Assembly: GCF_040616545.1 (NCBI RefSeq)
Contig: NZ_CP156688.1
Span: forward strand, 2,666,001-2,730,000
Source: Akkermansia muciniphila
GTDB taxonomy: Bacteria; Verrucomicrobiota; Verrucomicrobiia; Verrucomicrobiales; Akkermansiaceae
Length of the DNA stretch: 64,000 bases
Direction of reading: 5' to 3'
Positions 52,239-63,360 of the stretch are shown piece by piece. The translations under genes were made by a program, and so were the position numbers. How positions within the stretch are numbered: position 1 is the first letter of the stretch; each line of letters begins with the position of its first letter. A model generated the notes under the pieces. It saw only the letters and a list, made by a program, of their open reading frames with translations, was not told the DNA's origin and made no database searches.

Positions 52239-52847
52239 TTAAATTTGTTCTTTTTTATTTCTCAGCGCCTTACGGAGCAGGTCGATTCCATAGCGGTACC
52301 GGCTCGCCACCGTGTTTTGTGAGATTTCCAGCGTTTCCGCAATTTGCTGAAAGGTTTGTTCCCCCCATATTTTCAGGACAATGACCTCTGAGAATTTGGA
52401 AGGGAGCTTCTTGAGCTGCATTTCCATGAATTGCTTGAGTTCCTCGTCCGCCGCGGCGCTGGAAAACCAGGGGTCCGCACAAATATCCCCGTCCTGTTCG
52501 GCGGCGCAGGCCTCATCCTCCCTCTTCTGGCGCCTGTCGGATTTGCGGCCATAGTCCACCGCCAGGCGCCGGATGGAGGCAAAGACATAGGAAAGCCACG
52601 CCTCCTGGCCACCCACAAATTCCCCGGAAGCTTCTTTCCTGGCCAGCCGTATCAGGGCATCCTGAAGGATGTCCTCCGCATCTTCCGGCGAACGGGACTG
52701 CTGGCGGGCAAACAGCAACAGTTGAGCGACGTGCCTGCGCAGCCATTCATCCCAGCTCAGCAAATGGCTGTCTTCTTCCTTTACTTCCTCTTCCCTGATG
52801 TAGGCGGACGTATTCATTTCTGCATGTTCGGTTCCTTCATCAATCAT
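52239..52847 (-). CDS. ECF-family RNA polymerase sigma factor
   Basis: A 202-residue sigma-70 family regulator with region 2 (about 40-105: SPEDAEDILQDALIRLAR, then WLSYVFASIRRLAVDYGRK) and region 4 (about 140-195: LPSKFSEVIVLKIWGEQTFQQIAETLEISQNTVASRY). Some features, such as the LHxWxEQTFQQIAE-like sequence, match Planctomycetes/Verrucomicrobia ECF groups. It starts either at 52847 or at Met11 (52817). The following gene is a putative membrane partner 17 bp away, and an upstream thioredoxin-like gene is 88 bp away. Confidence 0.9.
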   Translation of the reverse strand: MIDEGTEHAEMNTSAYIREEEVKEEDSHLLSWDEWLRRHVAQLLLFARQQSRSPEDAEDILQDALIRLARKEASGEFVGGQEAWLSYVFASIRRLAVDYGRKSDRRQKREDEACAAEQDGDICADPWFSSAAADEELKQFMEMQLKKLPSKFSEVIVLKIWGEQTFQQIAETLEISQNTVASRYRYGIDLLRKALRNKKEQI

Positions 52848-52935
52848 AGCGCAGCAAGTTCATTTTTTTGTTTAAAATAATAGATGGAATATGATTCCCC
52901 TGTTCACGGGAAGAGGGAGCCTTCCGGAACAGGGT

Positions 52936-53880
52936 TTACTTACCCTTATTGATAACTTTCTGCATATTGCCTATCCACGGCTCCAGCTTTTTGGCCGCCT
53001 GAGATTCCGGATCGGCGTCACGGGCCATTTTCAGATACTCCAGGGCCTTGGGATAATTGCGCTCCAGCGCATACCCGTCGCTGACGTATTTGGTTATTTC
53101 CAGACGGATGGCCGGCAGAAGGTCCCGTTTCTCCAGCATTTGCAAAGCTTCCTCCCGGCTTGCCCGGATTTTTTCCGGGGAAAAGGAGCCAGCGTGCTTT
53201 TTGTAAAATTGCTCCATCATGAGCCGCTGCGCCGCCATGGTTACGGCTTTTTCAGCCTTTCCGGAAAATCCGTACTGGTCTTCCGGGTCCAGGGCGGAGA
53301 TTTCCGCGATCAATTCCTTTTGATAAGGCTGTAAGTCTTCCGGAAGCTGCTTGAGGGCCTGAACCAGTTTTTCCAGCTTTTCCTTTCCTTCCAGCGCGCG
53401 GGCAGCAGCCACGGCTTCTTTCAGTTTCAGCCTTGCCTCCCCCGCGGCCTCAAGTTTTTTCAGGTATTCCTGTGCCGTCCTGGACGGCCCTACTATTTTG
53501 GCATAGGGAGCGCCATTCCCTTCCATCAGGAGAACGGTGGGGAACACGGAGATTCCGTAACGGCGCATCAGCTCTTCATGGAACTTGAGCTGTTCCGGAG
53601 GCATTTTCCCCTCCTTCCTGGGAAAATCCAGCTCCACCAGCATGAGGTTGTTGTCTTCCGCGTATTTGGCAAAGGCCTCCGTATTAAAAATATTGGTGCG
53701 CAGATAAATACACCCCGGGCACCAGTCGGAACCGGTAAAGTCAGCCAGCACCGGCTGCCCGCTTTTGCCGGCTTTCTCCAGAGCCTTGTTCCAGTCCGTC
53801 TCCCAGACGGGAGAAGCGGAACAAATCATGGCAGAAGCCAGGGAAAGAATGCCAAGCACAGGAACATATGAATTCTTCAT
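52936..53880 (-). CDS. Secreted thioredoxin-like protein with C-terminal helical region
   Basis: A 314-residue exported protein. A signal peptide (residues 1-23) is followed by a thioredoxin fold: VLADFTGSDWCPGC gives the redox site Cys-Pro-Gly-Cys (about residues 53-56), and YGISVFPTVLLM contains the cis-Pro. The C-terminal 170 residues are helical (KLEKLVQALKQLPEDLQPYQKEL and YALERNYPKALEYLKMARDADPES), the last part resembling a TPR. It probably acts in periplasmic disulfide reduction. The CPGC site differs from the common C-G-P-C or C-x-W-C. The ATG at 53880 fits a signal peptide better than 53895. Confidence 0.82.
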   Translation of the reverse strand: MKNSYVPVLGILSLASAMICSASPVWETDWNKALEKAGKSGQPVLADFTGSDWCPGCIYLRTNIFNTEAFAKYAEDNNLMLVELDFPRKEGKMPPEQLKFHEELMRRYGISVFPTVLLMEGNGAPYAKIVGPSRTAQEYLKKLEAAGEARLKLKEAVAAARALEGKEKLEKLVQALKQLPEDLQPYQKELIAEISALDPEDQYGFSGKAEKAVTMAAQRLMMEQFYKKHAGSFSPEKIRASREEALQMLEKRDLLPAIRLEITKYVSDGYALERNYPKALEYLKMARDADPESQAAKKLEPWIGNMQKVINKGK

Positions 53881-53970
53881 CCTGGGAGGCATCATAACAC
53901 CATCCCTGCCCTTGTCATTCTTTTTCAGATGCTCCCACGGCCGCAGCCGGAACGCCGCGCCTCCGGCTCC

Positions 53971-56162
<2,192 letters not shown>

Positions 56163-56756
56163 ATGGACGAAGCACAACACATGCCATCCGCCGAACCGGA
56201 CGAGGACGCCCAGCTCATGCTGAGAGTCAGGGATGGAGATGCCTCCGCCATGGAACAACTGATCCGCAGGCACCAGAATTCCGTGTACGCCACCGTGGCC
56301 CGCATGCTGAATAACGGGCCGGAGGTGGACGACATCGCCCAGCAGGTTTTTATCCGCATCTGGAAGGGAGCGGGGAATTATGAGCCCTCCGCACGCTTCA
56401 CCACCTGGATGTTCACCATTCTGCGCAATCTGGTCTTCAATGAAGTACGCCGCCAGAAGCGCAAGCCCACCACCTCCGCGGACGCCATGGAGGAGGAAGG
56501 CGGCATGACCGTGTTTCTGGAGCCCTCCCAGGCTCCGGACGAGGCCCTGGAGCATACCGAACTCCAGCGGGCCGTGGATGATGCCATCGCCGCCCTGCCG
56601 GAAAAGGCGCGCCTGGCCGTCCAGCTCCGCCGCTTTGAAAACATGCCTTACGAGGAGATAGCCAGGACGCTGGAAATGACCATTCCGGCCACCAAAAGCC
56701 TTCTGTTCCGCGCCCGGAACATGCTGAAGGAGGCGCTGGCTTCTTTTCTGGAGTGA
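56163..56756 (+). CDS. ECF-family RNA polymerase sigma factor
   Basis: A 197-residue sigma factor. Region 2 (about 24-95) contains DAQLMLRVRDGDASAMEQLIRRH, VDDIAQQVFIRIWKG and FTTWMFTILRNLVFNEVRRQ; region 4 (about 138-192) contains LPEKARLAVQLRRFENMPYEEIARTLEMT. The group is RpoE/ECF01-like. No anti-sigma gene follows (next are hairpins and a convergent sialidase gene), so its regulation is not visible. Confidence 0.92.
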   Translation: MDEAQHMPSAEPDEDAQLMLRVRDGDASAMEQLIRRHQNSVYATVARMLNNGPEVDDIAQQVFIRIWKGAGNYEPSARFTTWMFTILRNLVFNEVRRQKRKPTTSADAMEEEGGMTVFLEPSQAPDEALEHTELQRAVDDAIAALPEKARLAVQLRRFENMPYEEIARTLEMTIPATKSLLFRARNMLKEALASFLE

Positions 56757-56868
56757 CCTCTCAAAAGACGGGCGCGGGGCCCGCAGGCATCGGGGGTTTC
56801 TGAACCGGTACACGGTCCAAGGACATTCCCTTCTGCCGGGGAGAAACGTGGTTTGTTTGATTTACAAG

Positions 56869-56901
56869 GGCCGGGAAACCGGATAATCCGGTTTCCCGGC
56901 C
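56869..56901. terminator. Long hairpin, possible terminator of the sigma gene
   Basis: A perfect 14-bp stem, GGCCGGGAAACCGG (56869-56882) with CCGGTTTCCCGGCC (56888-56901), and a 5-base loop. The following T-tract is weak (TTCTTA), so it may act as a terminator for the plus-strand sigma gene or as another structured element. Confidence 0.5.
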
Positions 56902-56963
56902 TTCTTACCTGAAATTTCTCTGAAGCGCAGCGGAGGACTTCCTTCTCAAAGACCCGCACCTGC

Positions 56964-56997
56964 AAAAACGGGCCGCATCCCTGAAGGAAGCGGCCCG
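56964..56997 (-). terminator. Terminator after the sialidase gene
   Basis: On the minus strand CGGGCCGC (56990-56997) pairs with GCGGCCCG (56969-56976) around a 13-base loop and is followed by TTTTTG. It starts 20 bp past the sialidase stop. Confidence 0.75.
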
Positions 56998-57016
56998 GAA
57001 ATGATTTGCCCGAACG

Positions 57017-59065
57017 TCAGCGCGCGCTGCCCGCGTTCAGCACATCCCTGTACGGGATTTTCAGGAAGTTCAACGCTCCCTGGGATTCATACAGAACGCC
57101 CACGTGGTTTTTATCCACAGGAGCCAGGCAGGAATACCCCCAGCCGTTGCGGGCATCGTAAAGGAGCCACTTGTCCTCCGGCCAGGAGCCGGCGTCATCC
57201 GTGGAGGCCTTCAGGGTCATGTGGGAACGCCCGGAGGTGGTGTTGGGGTTGGAGAACAGGACCACCCTGCCCGCGCCCGGCACTCCGTCCACTGCCAGCA
57301 GGCTGCCCTGGCAGACGGGTTCCCTCAACTGGGGAGTGCGGTTGGTGGGATGTTTCTCCCAGGTCTTGCCCAGGTCCTTCGTGACGCCCACCACGCGGGA
57401 GCCGCCCCAGTTGCAGCGGGCATTGATCATGATGGAGCCGTCTTTCAGCTCAATCACCTGGGCTTCCGTCGTCTGCTCGTTGACGCCCGTGCCGCAGTGC
57501 CAGGTTTTGCCCCGGTCCTTGGAATAAACGATGGTGGACCACGGCACCCCCTTGCCGTCCCAGTACTGGGCGGCGAAGACCAGCGTGCCGTCCTTCATGC
57601 AGATGCCGTTGCCGGGGCCGTTGAACAGGATGCGCCAGTCCTTGTCCTTGGTCTGTTCCGTAATGTTGATGGGCTTGGACCAGGTAAGGCCGTCGTCATC
57701 GCTGTACGCCAGCACCAGCTGGCCGCAGGCTTCCGGGGAATTGTCTCCGGACTTGCTGCCCCAGATGGAATGCTTGTGGCTCCAGATGGCGGCCACCCAG
57801 ATGCGGCCCGTCTTTTCATCCACCAGAATGGCCGGGTCCCCCACGCCCTTGGTTGCTCCCAGGGAGGGATCAATCTTGGAATCATCCATGGCTATTTTGA
57901 CGTCGGACCAGGTGCGGCCGCCGTCCGTGGAGCGGCTCACGCCCACGTCAATGTTGGCCGGAAGGTCGCCGGAATGATTGTAACGGATGTCGTACACGGC
58001 CAGCAGGGTTCCTTTCCTGGAACGGTCCAGGCCGGGAATGCGGTAGAACTTGGAATTGAAATCCCCGTGCTTCACTACGGCCACGCCGATGCGCTGCGCC
58101 ACGGGAGCGGCATTCGCCACCTTCATCAGCTTGTTCCCCGCCACGACGCTCGCCGGACGCACCACAACTTTGCCGTCCAGGGACGCGCCTTTCTTCATCG
58201 TCACGCAAGCCCACAGGTGATTGTCTCCGGGTTCCAGCTCCAGCTTTCCCTTCACGGAAATCTGGGGCTTGGCGGAGCCGGAAAGCTTTACCGTGCCCAG
58301 CACCTGGGAAGCGTCCTTCGGGAACGGGTCCTCCCCGTGGTGGATGGGCGGAGCTTCTTCCCCCCGCATCACGGTCACGGATTCAATGTCGGAAAGCTTC
58401 GTCGTGCCCGTAAAATCCAGATTCACGGCCGTCAGATACTGCGGATTCAGGCACCCCTCCGTCTGAACATTCAGGGAAAGCACGGGACTGCATGGAATGC
58501 GCACCATCACCGGATAGGTGGAAGAAGCCATCTCCACCTGCGGATTCACCTTCATGGGAATGCAGGGCACGATGAACAGGTCGTCCAGCTTCATCCCCTT
58601 GTTGTCCGGAGATGTCAGCTTGAACACCAGGGAACGCGTTCCGGCGGGGACGCGGGCTTCTATCTTGGTATTGAAGCCGCCCGTCCTGATATCCTTGCCG
58701 TCATAGATCTTCTTTTCTCCCTGGGGGCCTACGGCCACAATGGAAAATTCAAAGGGAGCCTGTCCGGTCCAGCGCTCCGCCCAGGCAGACAGACGGACCT
58801 CCCTGGAGGGCGTATCCTTCAAGTCCAGCTTCAGTTCCGTATCCTGTCCGCCGAACATCCGCAGGGAGGATTTTCCGGATTTTCCCCCTCCCCCGATTTC
58901 CGCCACGCCGTCCCGGCAGGTCATGGGGCCGTACTTGGTGGAGAGAGTGGTGAACTTGCCGCGTTTGGATTGCTCAAAACTTTCCGTGCCCAAGGCTGCG
59001 GGAATAGACATGCCCAGGGCGCACAGCAGGGCAAGTCCCGTTAATTTATTCAAAGGTAAACGCAT
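57017..59065 (-). CDS. Secreted exo-sialidase, GH33
   Basis: A 682-residue exported enzyme that releases sialic acid from host glycans. A signal peptide (residues 1-26) is followed by a beta-sandwich region (about 30-170) and a sialidase N-terminal associated domain (about 170-320). The six-bladed catalytic propeller starts near FYRIPGL (about residue 342, the R-I-P arginine). Asp-box motifs appear as STDGGRTW (about 380), SDDDGLTW (about 455), SKDRGKTW (about 515) and TKDLGKTW (about 562). The final tyrosine/glutamate region includes GYSCLAPVDKNHVGVLYE. The ATG at 59065 gives the signal peptide. With fucP and fucI nearby it points to mucin degradation. Confidence 0.95.
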   Translation of the reverse strand: MRLPLNKLTGLALLCALGMSIPAALGTESFEQSKRGKFTTLSTKYGPMTCRDGVAEIGGGGKSGKSSLRMFGGQDTELKLDLKDTPSREVRLSAWAERWTGQAPFEFSIVAVGPQGEKKIYDGKDIRTGGFNTKIEARVPAGTRSLVFKLTSPDNKGMKLDDLFIVPCIPMKVNPQVEMASSTYPVMVRIPCSPVLSLNVQTEGCLNPQYLTAVNLDFTGTTKLSDIESVTVMRGEEAPPIHHGEDPFPKDASQVLGTVKLSGSAKPQISVKGKLELEPGDNHLWACVTMKKGASLDGKVVVRPASVVAGNKLMKVANAAPVAQRIGVAVVKHGDFNSKFYRIPGLDRSRKGTLLAVYDIRYNHSGDLPANIDVGVSRSTDGGRTWSDVKIAMDDSKIDPSLGATKGVGDPAILVDEKTGRIWVAAIWSHKHSIWGSKSGDNSPEACGQLVLAYSDDDGLTWSKPINITEQTKDKDWRILFNGPGNGICMKDGTLVFAAQYWDGKGVPWSTIVYSKDRGKTWHCGTGVNEQTTEAQVIELKDGSIMINARCNWGGSRVVGVTKDLGKTWEKHPTNRTPQLREPVCQGSLLAVDGVPGAGRVVLFSNPNTTSGRSHMTLKASTDDAGSWPEDKWLLYDARNGWGYSCLAPVDKNHVGVLYESQGALNFLKIPYRDVLNAGSAR

Positions 59066-59209
59066 CGTATTTATGGTGTGTTTCGCAGGACAATACGCGG
59101 CAGCCCGGAGCAATCTTGCTCAAGCCCGCGTCATTGCCAGCCTGTTTCCTACCACACCCTTTTCCGTTGCGTCCAGTCTAGCCTGAAAAGCTTGTAGAAA
59201 GACCAGTCC

Positions 59210-59722
59210 TCAATCCTTCGCTTCCTCACCGGAAGAAGCAGCCGGCTCTATGGAAATTACAGGGCGTTCCGGGAAGGAACTGGAATCCTTGTGCATGTAG
59301 TAATGGGACCAGTGAAGGACCACCTTGTCCCCCGGTTTCAGCGCAGCTACCTGTTTCAGGATGTCCGCGCCCTGCAGGATGGGCTTGTGGGCGGGATTAA
59401 CGTCAATCATCAGCTGTTCCTGCTTTTCATCCCCGTACTTGCCGGGTTTCCGGTAATCCAGATACTTGATGATCCGGAAAGCGGCGAAATCCTTGGCGTG
59501 GTCGCACTTGTCCGGACACAGGGAAGTAAGGAACCTGCATTTCCGGTGAATAATCCCGGTAAACTCCGCCTCCGCCACATGGTCTGACAGCAGTTCTCCA
59601 GAGGAAAGGGGAGTCTCCTGCTTATCGCCGGAAGCCGGGAGAACGGCCACCGGATTTTCTACGGCAGGAGAGGCAAAAGGAAAAATCAGGAAAAGACAGC
59701 AGGGGAGAATGAATTTCTTCAT
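59210..59722 (-). CDS. Small secreted protein of unknown function
   Basis: A 170-residue exported protein with a signal peptide (MKKFILPCCLFLIFPFASPA) at the ATG at 59722; the frame opens at 59812. The mature domain contains GIIHRKCRFLTSLCPDKCDHAKDFAAFRI, with three or four clustered Cys and one His that could bind metal or form disulfides, then VAALKPGDKVVLHWSHYYMHK, a KOW/OB-like strand. I do not recognise the family. It lies 145 bp before the sialidase gene on the same strand. Confidence 0.6.
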   Translation of the reverse strand: MKKFILPCCLFLIFPFASPAVENPVAVLPASGDKQETPLSSGELLSDHVAEAEFTGIIHRKCRFLTSLCPDKCDHAKDFAAFRIIKYLDYRKPGKYGDEKQEQLMIDVNPAHKPILQGADILKQVAALKPGDKVVLHWSHYYMHKDSSSFPERPVISIEPAASSGEEAKD

Positions 59723-59883
59723 ACTCCCCTGCTTAAACATTCCGTCAACAAGAGTCAAGCAGAAGGCCCGCCCTCTTTCTTTCCGGATAAAATTTCTGCG
59801 GGAGACGGTCAAGGCGGCAGCCGCAATGACCGAAGAGGGACCACGGCCATGCCTGGAAAGCCCCAGGGATATATGGAATGGTC

Positions 59884-60933
59884 TTAATGGCCGGTTCCGG
59901 CAATGCAGCCTTCACAGGCCAGTTCCTCGGTATTCTTGAAATCAGACGGAGCAATGAAGGAGGAGCGATGTTCATTGAGCCAGAGAAGGGCTTCTTTCTG
60001 GGCCTGCCGGCTCCACAGGCTTTTCCAGTCTTTCTTGTGAGTGACAAGGCAATACCAGACGTACGCCACTCGTGCCGTCCACATGACAAGCTCTATTTTT
60101 TCCTTGAATGAAGAACACAGAAATTCGCGGTTTTCCAACTCCGCCGCCATGGCATCCCTCCCGGCCCGCAACAGGATGGCGCCGTGCTTCTCCGGATCGA
60201 AAACATTTTCAGCCTTCCCCTGCATCATGAAATCCTTCTCATCCCCGTCCGGGACATTTGGAACGTCCCATTCTCCGGACTCCATTTCTTCAAGGGCTTT
60301 CGACAAAAGAGACTGCTCTTCCGGCCCGGTGGCAGCATCCAGAGGAATAACCGGCTGCTTGTAATGCAACTGATACGGCTCGCCGGCTTCTTCATAACAC
60401 TTCGCTACAAATTGCGAGCAAAATGCTGTTGGATGGCTGCCTTCCAGCAGGGACCGCAGTACCTGGTAAGTGGACGCCAGCAGGCAGACGGCGGCTGCCG
60501 CCGTCTCCCGGTCCCAACGGAACCTGGAGTATTTGGAAGTGATCAGAAGAAGCCCCAGCATATAAATACCTCCATACGGCAGCTTCTGCTGCAGGTATTT
60601 CCTGCCTGTTTCAACAACCGGCTCCAGCGAGGGAAGATTCCTGTTTCTGTAAACGTGGATGGTACGCCCTGCAAACCTTTGCCGGGCCGGATTTTCCAGG
60701 ACAGGATGTTCTCCGGTAGCTTCAAGCAAGGTTTCCTTCTCCTCATCGGCATAAAGGGCGGCATGGCTTACATCGGATCCCGTCAGCAATCCGATCAGAG
60801 AAGAAATGGTATCCCCCTGAAGCACGGAGAACAGCAGGACATCCCCCTTTTTCAGATCCTCAACAGACAGTTCGTTCTGAACATCTTTCCGCTCCTCTAC
60901 GGCCTTGTTTTTTATATCGCTTGATTTTTCCAT
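59884..60933 (-). CDS. YiiX/NlpC-P60-like permuted papain-fold protein
   Basis: A 349-residue protein resembling the YiiX/YaeF group of circularly permuted NlpC/P60 (papain-like) proteins. GDVLLFSVLQGDTISSLIGLLTG followed by SDVSHAALYAD supplies the catalytic-type His, and AFCSQFVAKCYEEAG the nucleophile Cys. A weakly hydrophobic segment (about 125-150) lies between. The C-terminal 120 residues are extra and polar. No signal peptide is seen at the N-terminus, which is Lys/Glu-rich. It may hydrolyse peptide or amide bonds, or a lipid; the substrate is unknown. Confidence 0.72.
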   Translation of the reverse strand: MEKSSDIKNKAVEERKDVQNELSVEDLKKGDVLLFSVLQGDTISSLIGLLTGSDVSHAALYADEEKETLLEATGEHPVLENPARQRFAGRTIHVYRNRNLPSLEPVVETGRKYLQQKLPYGGIYMLGLLLITSKYSRFRWDRETAAAAVCLLASTYQVLRSLLEGSHPTAFCSQFVAKCYEEAGEPYQLHYKQPVIPLDAATGPEEQSLLSKALEEMESGEWDVPNVPDGDEKDFMMQGKAENVFDPEKHGAILLRAGRDAMAAELENREFLCSSFKEKIELVMWTARVAYVWYCLVTHKKDWKSLWSRQAQKEALLWLNEHRSSFIAPSDFKNTEELACEGCIAGTGH

Positions 60934-61400
60934 AACATTAAAGTTTCACCTGCCATAGTATGATTTATTAAAAAACAATCAATAATTAATCTGAAAACAT
61001 GGATTTTCCCCACAGAAGCCCTTCCGCCGGTCCCATGCGATCCTTTTCCGGTCAATTCCTCCTTGCTTCCTCTCCTGTTCCCATGCGCCAAGCTCCCCCC
61101 TGAAGAAACAGTGGAGAAAACTCCCTTTCCGCAAAACCGTGTCTCCGGCCCGCAGGCGTCCATCCGGTGCAATGCCGCCGTTCAACAAGGATTCACCCCC
61201 GGATTTTCAGCGGAATGTGGAAACGCATCTCCCGCAGGCGCCATGGAACCGCTCAGAAGTCAATCGCTTACCTATGGCCAAAAGCATAGGAAAAATTTGA
61301 AGCGGCTGTCCGGGTGCATGGAAAAGAATCAGAATCCCAACTTCTTCCCCGTTTCCAAATTGACGCGTCGCCTTCCGTATGAGAGATTGAGAAAAGCAAT
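60934..61400. promoter_or_regulatory. Divergent promoter region before fucP
   Basis: A 467-bp gap between the YiiX-like gene (minus) and fucP (plus). An AT-rich block at about 60955-61000 (TTTATTAAAAAACAATCAATAATTAATC) is a likely promoter of the minus-strand gene. The remainder contains low-quality open frames that do not look like protein. I see no clear FucR-type or other operator. Confidence 0.45.
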
Positions 61401-63332
61401 ATGGACAACAACCGTACCTCTACCGTGCCGATCGTTCCCAAACAATACCGGCTGCCGTTCTTCATGCTGGTCTCCTGTTTTGCGCTGTGGGGCCTGCTGA
61501 ACAACATGACGGACAACCTGGTTCCGGCGTTCAGCAAGATATTCATGATTAATGCGTCTGAATCCGCTGGGGTGCAAATCTCCTTTTACGGGGCGTATGC
61601 GGTGCTTGCCATTTTCGCCTCCATCCTGCTGGAGGAATTCTCCTACAAGGCAGGCGTGCTCATCGGCCTGGGCTTCTATATGATCGGCGCGCTGTGCTAC
61701 ATTCCCGCCGCCATCGGGCAAAGTTTTGACATTTACCTGATAGCCATCTTCGTCCTGGCGGGCGGCCTCTCCATCCTGGAAACCACCTGCAACCCGTTCG
61801 TCCTTTCCATGGGGTCCCAGGAGACGAGCGTACGCCGCCTGAACTTCGCCCAGGCCTTCAACCCCATCGGCTCCCTGACGGGCATTTTCCTGGCCAAATA
61901 CTTCATCCTCGCGCACTTGAATGACGCGGACATGGATACCCGCAAGGCCATGGACCCGGAACAGTTGAACGCCATCGTCAGCGACGAACTCTTCTGGGTG
62001 TGCGTTCCGTATGTGGGCCTGGTGGCCATCGCCGCCGTCATCTGGTTCTTCTTCTGCCGCTACAAGTCCGACGACGAAAGCGTGCCCACCCAGGAAAACA
62101 CGCAGCCCCTTTCCTCCAAGCTCGGCCGCCTGGGCCTCTGCGTCGCCTTCATCCTCATCCCCTTCCTGTTCCAGTACTATTCCACCTTTGAATTCAGCAT
62201 GGTGCAGCAGATCCTGATCATGATGGTGGGGCCCATCGCCTTCCTGCTCATCATGCCGGACTACCGCTGCCAGCTCATGAAGCTGGTGAAGCTGCCGCGC
62301 TACTTCTGCGGCGTGGTGGCCCAGTTCTTCTATGTGGGCGTGCAGATCGCCGTCTGGACATGGACCATCAAGTACATCATGTCCGTCTTCCCCGGCATGC
62401 AGGAAGCGGCGGCCTCCAATTACTACATCTTCTCCATCGTCCTGTTCATTGCCTGCCGCGCCATCACCACGGCCCTGATGAAAAAGTTCAACCCGGCCAA
62501 CATGATGTCCCTCTTCGCCATTGCGGGCATCCTCTGCTGCCTGGGCACCATGTACCTGCCCAAGGAAATCTCCGTCTGGACGCTGGTGGGCATTTCCGGC
62601 TGCATGTCCCTGATGTTCCCCACCATTTACGGCATCGCCCTGCGCGGGCTGGGTTCCGAAGTGAAGCTGGGCGCCGCAGGCCTCATCATGGCCATTCTGG
62701 GCGGCGCGGTCATCACCCCGTACATGGGTTCCTGCATTGACAACACCACGGTGAAAAACCAGGTGGCCTACTTTGAATCCATTGACCGCCCCCTGATTGC
62801 GCAGGCGGAAGCGGCGGACTCCCGCAAGTCCGTCTCCGGAGCCATGCTGGCCCTTTACAAAATGTCGGAAGCGAATCCCTCCGAGGGAGAGGAAGAAGCC
62901 AAAGCTGCCGCCAAGTTCCAGAAAAACCTGGACACTTTCCTTTCCCTCCATACCCTGGACGGGGAAGCCTTTGACCAGGCGGCCAAATCCCTGCCCGGCT
63001 GCTCCGGGCTGAAGCCCGAGGAACTGGCGGTCTTCAAGGCCAACCTGGACCGCCTGCCCGCCCCCGCGGACCGGGAGCAGCAGATCCAGCAATTCTCCCT
63101 GATTCCGGCGCTGACCACGCTTTCCGGAGGCCAGGCGAACGTGCTGAATGACCTGATCGCCCATCCCCTGGACATGAAGCAATTCCAGACGGCCCAGGAA
63201 AACTTTGTGGAAAAAGCGGTACGGTCATCCTTCTTTATTCCCATCATCTGCTTTGCCGTGGTACTAATCTACGGCTTCTTCTTCCGGAACACCCATCTGA
63301 AAAAGGAAGAAGAAGCGCCTGCCCAGGCATGA
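61401..63332 (+). CDS. fucP: L-fucose:H+ symporter family protein with a large soluble insert
   Basis: A 643-residue major facilitator of the FucP group (fucose/galactose/glucose permeases). [26 protein letters not shown] and [16 protein letters not shown] are FucP signatures. E. coli FucP is 438 residues. Here, after helix 11 ([18 protein letters not shown]), a soluble stretch of about 150 residues (roughly 446-600, Ala/Glu/Lys-rich, with [21 protein letters not shown] and [19 protein letters not shown]) precedes the last helix ([22 protein letters not shown]). fucI follows by 28 bp, supporting fucose as substrate. Confidence 0.9.
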   Translation: MDNNRTSTVPIVPKQYRLPFFMLVSCFALWGLLNNMTDNLVPAFSKIFMINASESAGVQISFYGAYAVLAIFASILLEEFSYKAGVLIGLGFYMIGALCYIPAAIGQSFDIYLIAIFVLAGGLSILETTCNPFVLSMGSQETSVRRLNFAQAFNPIGSLTGIFLAKYFILAHLNDADMDTRKAMDPEQLNAIVSDELFWVCVPYVGLVAIAAVIWFFFCRYKSDDESVPTQENTQPLSSKLGRLGLCVAFILIPFLFQYYSTFEFSMVQQILIMMVGPIAFLLIMPDYRCQLMKLVKLPRYFCGVVAQFFYVGVQIAVWTWTIKYIMSVFPGMQEAAASNYYIFSIVLFIACRAITTALMKKFNPANMMSLFAIAGILCCLGTMYLPKEISVWTLVGISGCMSLMFPTIYGIALRGLGSEVKLGAAGLIMAILGGAVITPYMGSCIDNTTVKNQVAYFESIDRPLIAQAEAADSRKSVSGAMLALYKMSEANPSEGEEEAKAAAKFQKNLDTFLSLHTLDGEAFDQAAKSLPGCSGLKPEELAVFKANLDRLPAPADREQQIQQFSLIPALTTLSGGQANVLNDLIAHPLDMKQFQTAQENFVEKAVRSSFFIPIICFAVVLIYGFFFRNTHLKKEEEAPAQA

Positions 63333-63360
63333 CCCCCTCTTCACATCACCTACGCAAGAT

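Noticed and set aside
61063-61500. A 145-codon plus-strand open frame before fucP
   Set aside because: It overlaps the fucP start in another frame and has no family features.
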